A DNA stretch of 64,000 nt, taken from Aldrovandia affinis (lineage: Eukaryota; Chordata; Actinopteri; Notacanthiformes; Halosauridae). The position numbers were made by a program, and so were the translations under genes. Numbering within the stretch: the first letter of the stretch is position 1; each line of letters begins with the position of its first letter. The DNA is taken from contig JAINUG010000015.1 of the NCBI GenBank assembly GCA_029706075.1, positions 1,893,715 to 1,957,714 of the forward strand, in the 5' to 3' direction. Below the pieces are notes generated by a model, which did no database searches, was not told the origin of the DNA, and worked only from the letters and a program-made list of their open reading frames with translations. Below, piece after piece: positions 62,310 through 64,000 of the stretch.

Positions 62310-64000
62310 ACCACCGCTCGTTAAAAATGTAAAATCTATAAGTGTATGATGTATTTTAGTAGCACATCTTGGTCATTCTAATTCTTATATGTTCTACCTT
62401 GCTTGAAGATGCAGATGATGTTTCACCAGATGAAATCTACTGTTTGTCAGAAATTGTATGAGGCTATGTATGCCACTAGTCTTACTTTATTTTTTGTTAA
62501 CGTTCTTCATGCCACTCATGTCATTCTTTCATTAATGTGTCTGCTCTTCTGCTGCTGCATTGTTTTTCTTCTCTCGATTTGTGGCTTTTATGTCCTGGAG
62601 AGAGTCAGTCCTGAGATGATTCAATGGAGCCCAGCTATCAGCTTGTTATTGAGGCTTTTCTGAAAATAATGGATCCTGTTCCTTGAAATTACTGAGACGT
62701 GAGGATGCGTAGCTTGTTACATTTTGAAATCTGTCTAGCACTTGATCTCAAAATCCTTACCTGCTCAGAGATAGACACAATTAGACATCCAGAAGCGAAC
62801 AGCTTGGAGGAACAAGTACAGGTCAGCTTTCGACGGCTTTATTTTTCATGGCAAAAAAGACATGATGACATTTATATTCCTGGTAATATTGTCATCACTT
62901 GTTAAAACTGTCTACCTCTAGCCAATAGAAAGTCCCATTTCCTCCAGAGATTAGCACTGTGATTTGCTGGTCATCTGCATATTTCACAATGGAGTGAATT
63001 GCAAATGCACCTCAATGTGGTGGTTTATAATGCGAGAAGCAGTGGAAAAGACAATCTTTTTAGAATTAATCAATGGTAAAACATGCAGGGGTTGTCGAGC
63101 ATAACCTATGGTGCTATGGTGGTGGTTTAGGTGGGGTACCTTCTTTTTCTGTAATGTGCTTTGGGATCCTTGAATGGGATTTAAAGGTGCACAAAATACA
63201 TCCAGCCCCCACTCCCCCCGCAGTCCACAAGCTGAGCTGCACATTCATTGCTTCAGAGGAGTACACTTCATGCACAGATGGTGCAGGCAGACTCCAGGTG
63301 TCCGACTGACCAGAGAACTCGTTCTTTCATGACCAGGACCGTCCAACTGACAATGATCCGGCCTGCTGGGCTGCCATCCACAGGCAGTGCTGGCATTGTC
63401 CAGACTCTATACCTTACCATGGGGGTGCACCCATATAATGGAGCCCAGTGTCTTAGCAGGAGGAGTCACCCAACAGCCTCCAGAACTGTAATTACAGAAA
63501 CAGACATACAGTATTTAATTTTATTAACTTACCACATAAAGACATATATAAAGAAATATATTTTACTCTAGCTAGCTGTCTGGCCTATTGGTGCTGTGCA
63601 TGAGAGTTCTGTATGAAAAACTAAATTTGAAAAATCAAAACATTCTGTTCAATCAGAGAATATACCAATTGCTTTTTTTTATTTGAAAAAAAAAGCACCA
63701 GGTTTGCGATAGTGATTTAATATTTTATTAGAAATTATAGTTATTTAAGTAGTTTAAGGTTTAGAGGAAGCAATGAAAATAAAAACAAAGGATTCATTTT
63801 AATGTCAAATGAGCAAGAACCAAAGAAATGTTGTCCTCATTTATTTTTTGATCCATAACAATCATTTGGACCCATCATTAAGCAATAGGTTCAAATGGTT
63901 GCTATTTTTCTTCTGTTGTGTTTGAGCAAGATGAGTTTATAATTTAGCACATAGCTGCAATCTGTTGTTGAAAGATAGGCAGAAAAGCAAGTATCATTTA
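62310..64000. other. no gene recognised
   Basis: Only short frames. A hydrophobic 86-codon frame at 62403-62663 matches no family I know and has no supporting context. Confidence 0.4.

Noticed and set aside
62403-62663. Hydrophobic 86-codon frame, possible membrane protein
   Set aside because: T-rich DNA yields hydrophobic frames by chance; there is no splice or family support.

Overview
The window is repeat-rich, AT-rich vertebrate DNA, almost certainly from a teleost fish. The evidence is the mobile-element community: L2-type LINEs with teleost tails, a Rex1/Babar-like LINE, fish Tc1, hAT and Harbinger elements, and tRNA-derived SINEs that share the L2 tail. Several of the L2 and SINE tails resemble the eel UnaL2/UnaSINE type, which fits an early-branching teleost, but that placement is tentative.

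Only one host protein-coding gene is supported. It is emp2 (epithelial membrane protein 2, PMP22/EMP/claudin superfamily) on the + strand. Four coding exons (39312-39389, 39784-39883, 40782-40922, 41489-41658) join in frame into a complete 162-residue four-span protein, followed by a short 3' UTR with two overlapping AATAAA signals at about 41773-41783. The family normally has a non-coding first exon. A good candidate lies 14 kb upstream, ending at a GTGAGT donor at 25051/25052, behind a CpG-containing promoter-like stretch with a perfect CRE palindrome at 24881-24888. If correct, emp2 spans about 24.9-41.8 kb and intron 1 is about 14.2 kb.

Layout. 1-4 kb: microsatellite, a possible MITE, an L2 3' end (+). 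4.0-6.6 kb: Rex1-like LINE (-) with a long reverse transcriptase frame. 6.6-12.2 kb: mostly unannotated sequence, an L2 (-) carrying an insertion of about 300 bp, and an eroded LINE RT (-). 12-20.7 kb: no gene, a perfect 45-base hairpin, an old SINE. 20.7-21.9 kb: Tc1 element (-) with matching ends. 22-25 kb: a SINE and the putative emp2 promoter. 25-39 kb: putative emp2 intron 1, with a tandem duplication, a Tc1-derived non-autonomous copy, a Harbinger-like element and a solo LTR fossil. 39.3-41.8 kb: emp2 coding exons. 42-47 kb: hAT MITE with a SINE nested inside it, and a second Tc1-derived copy. 47.4-50.6 kb: an L2 split by a composite retroelement insertion, then an LTR fossil. 53.5-55.2 kb: a broken CXC-domain mobile-element ORF and another L2. 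61-62 kb: a coiled-coil gene fragment caught between direct repeats. The rest shows no recognisable gene.

The elements form no pathway; they are independent insertions around and inside emp2. I found no convincing undescribed host system. The best leads are the emp2 promoter candidate, the nested insertions, the internally deleted Tc1 lineage, three perfect hairpins, and the coiled-coil fragment between repeats.
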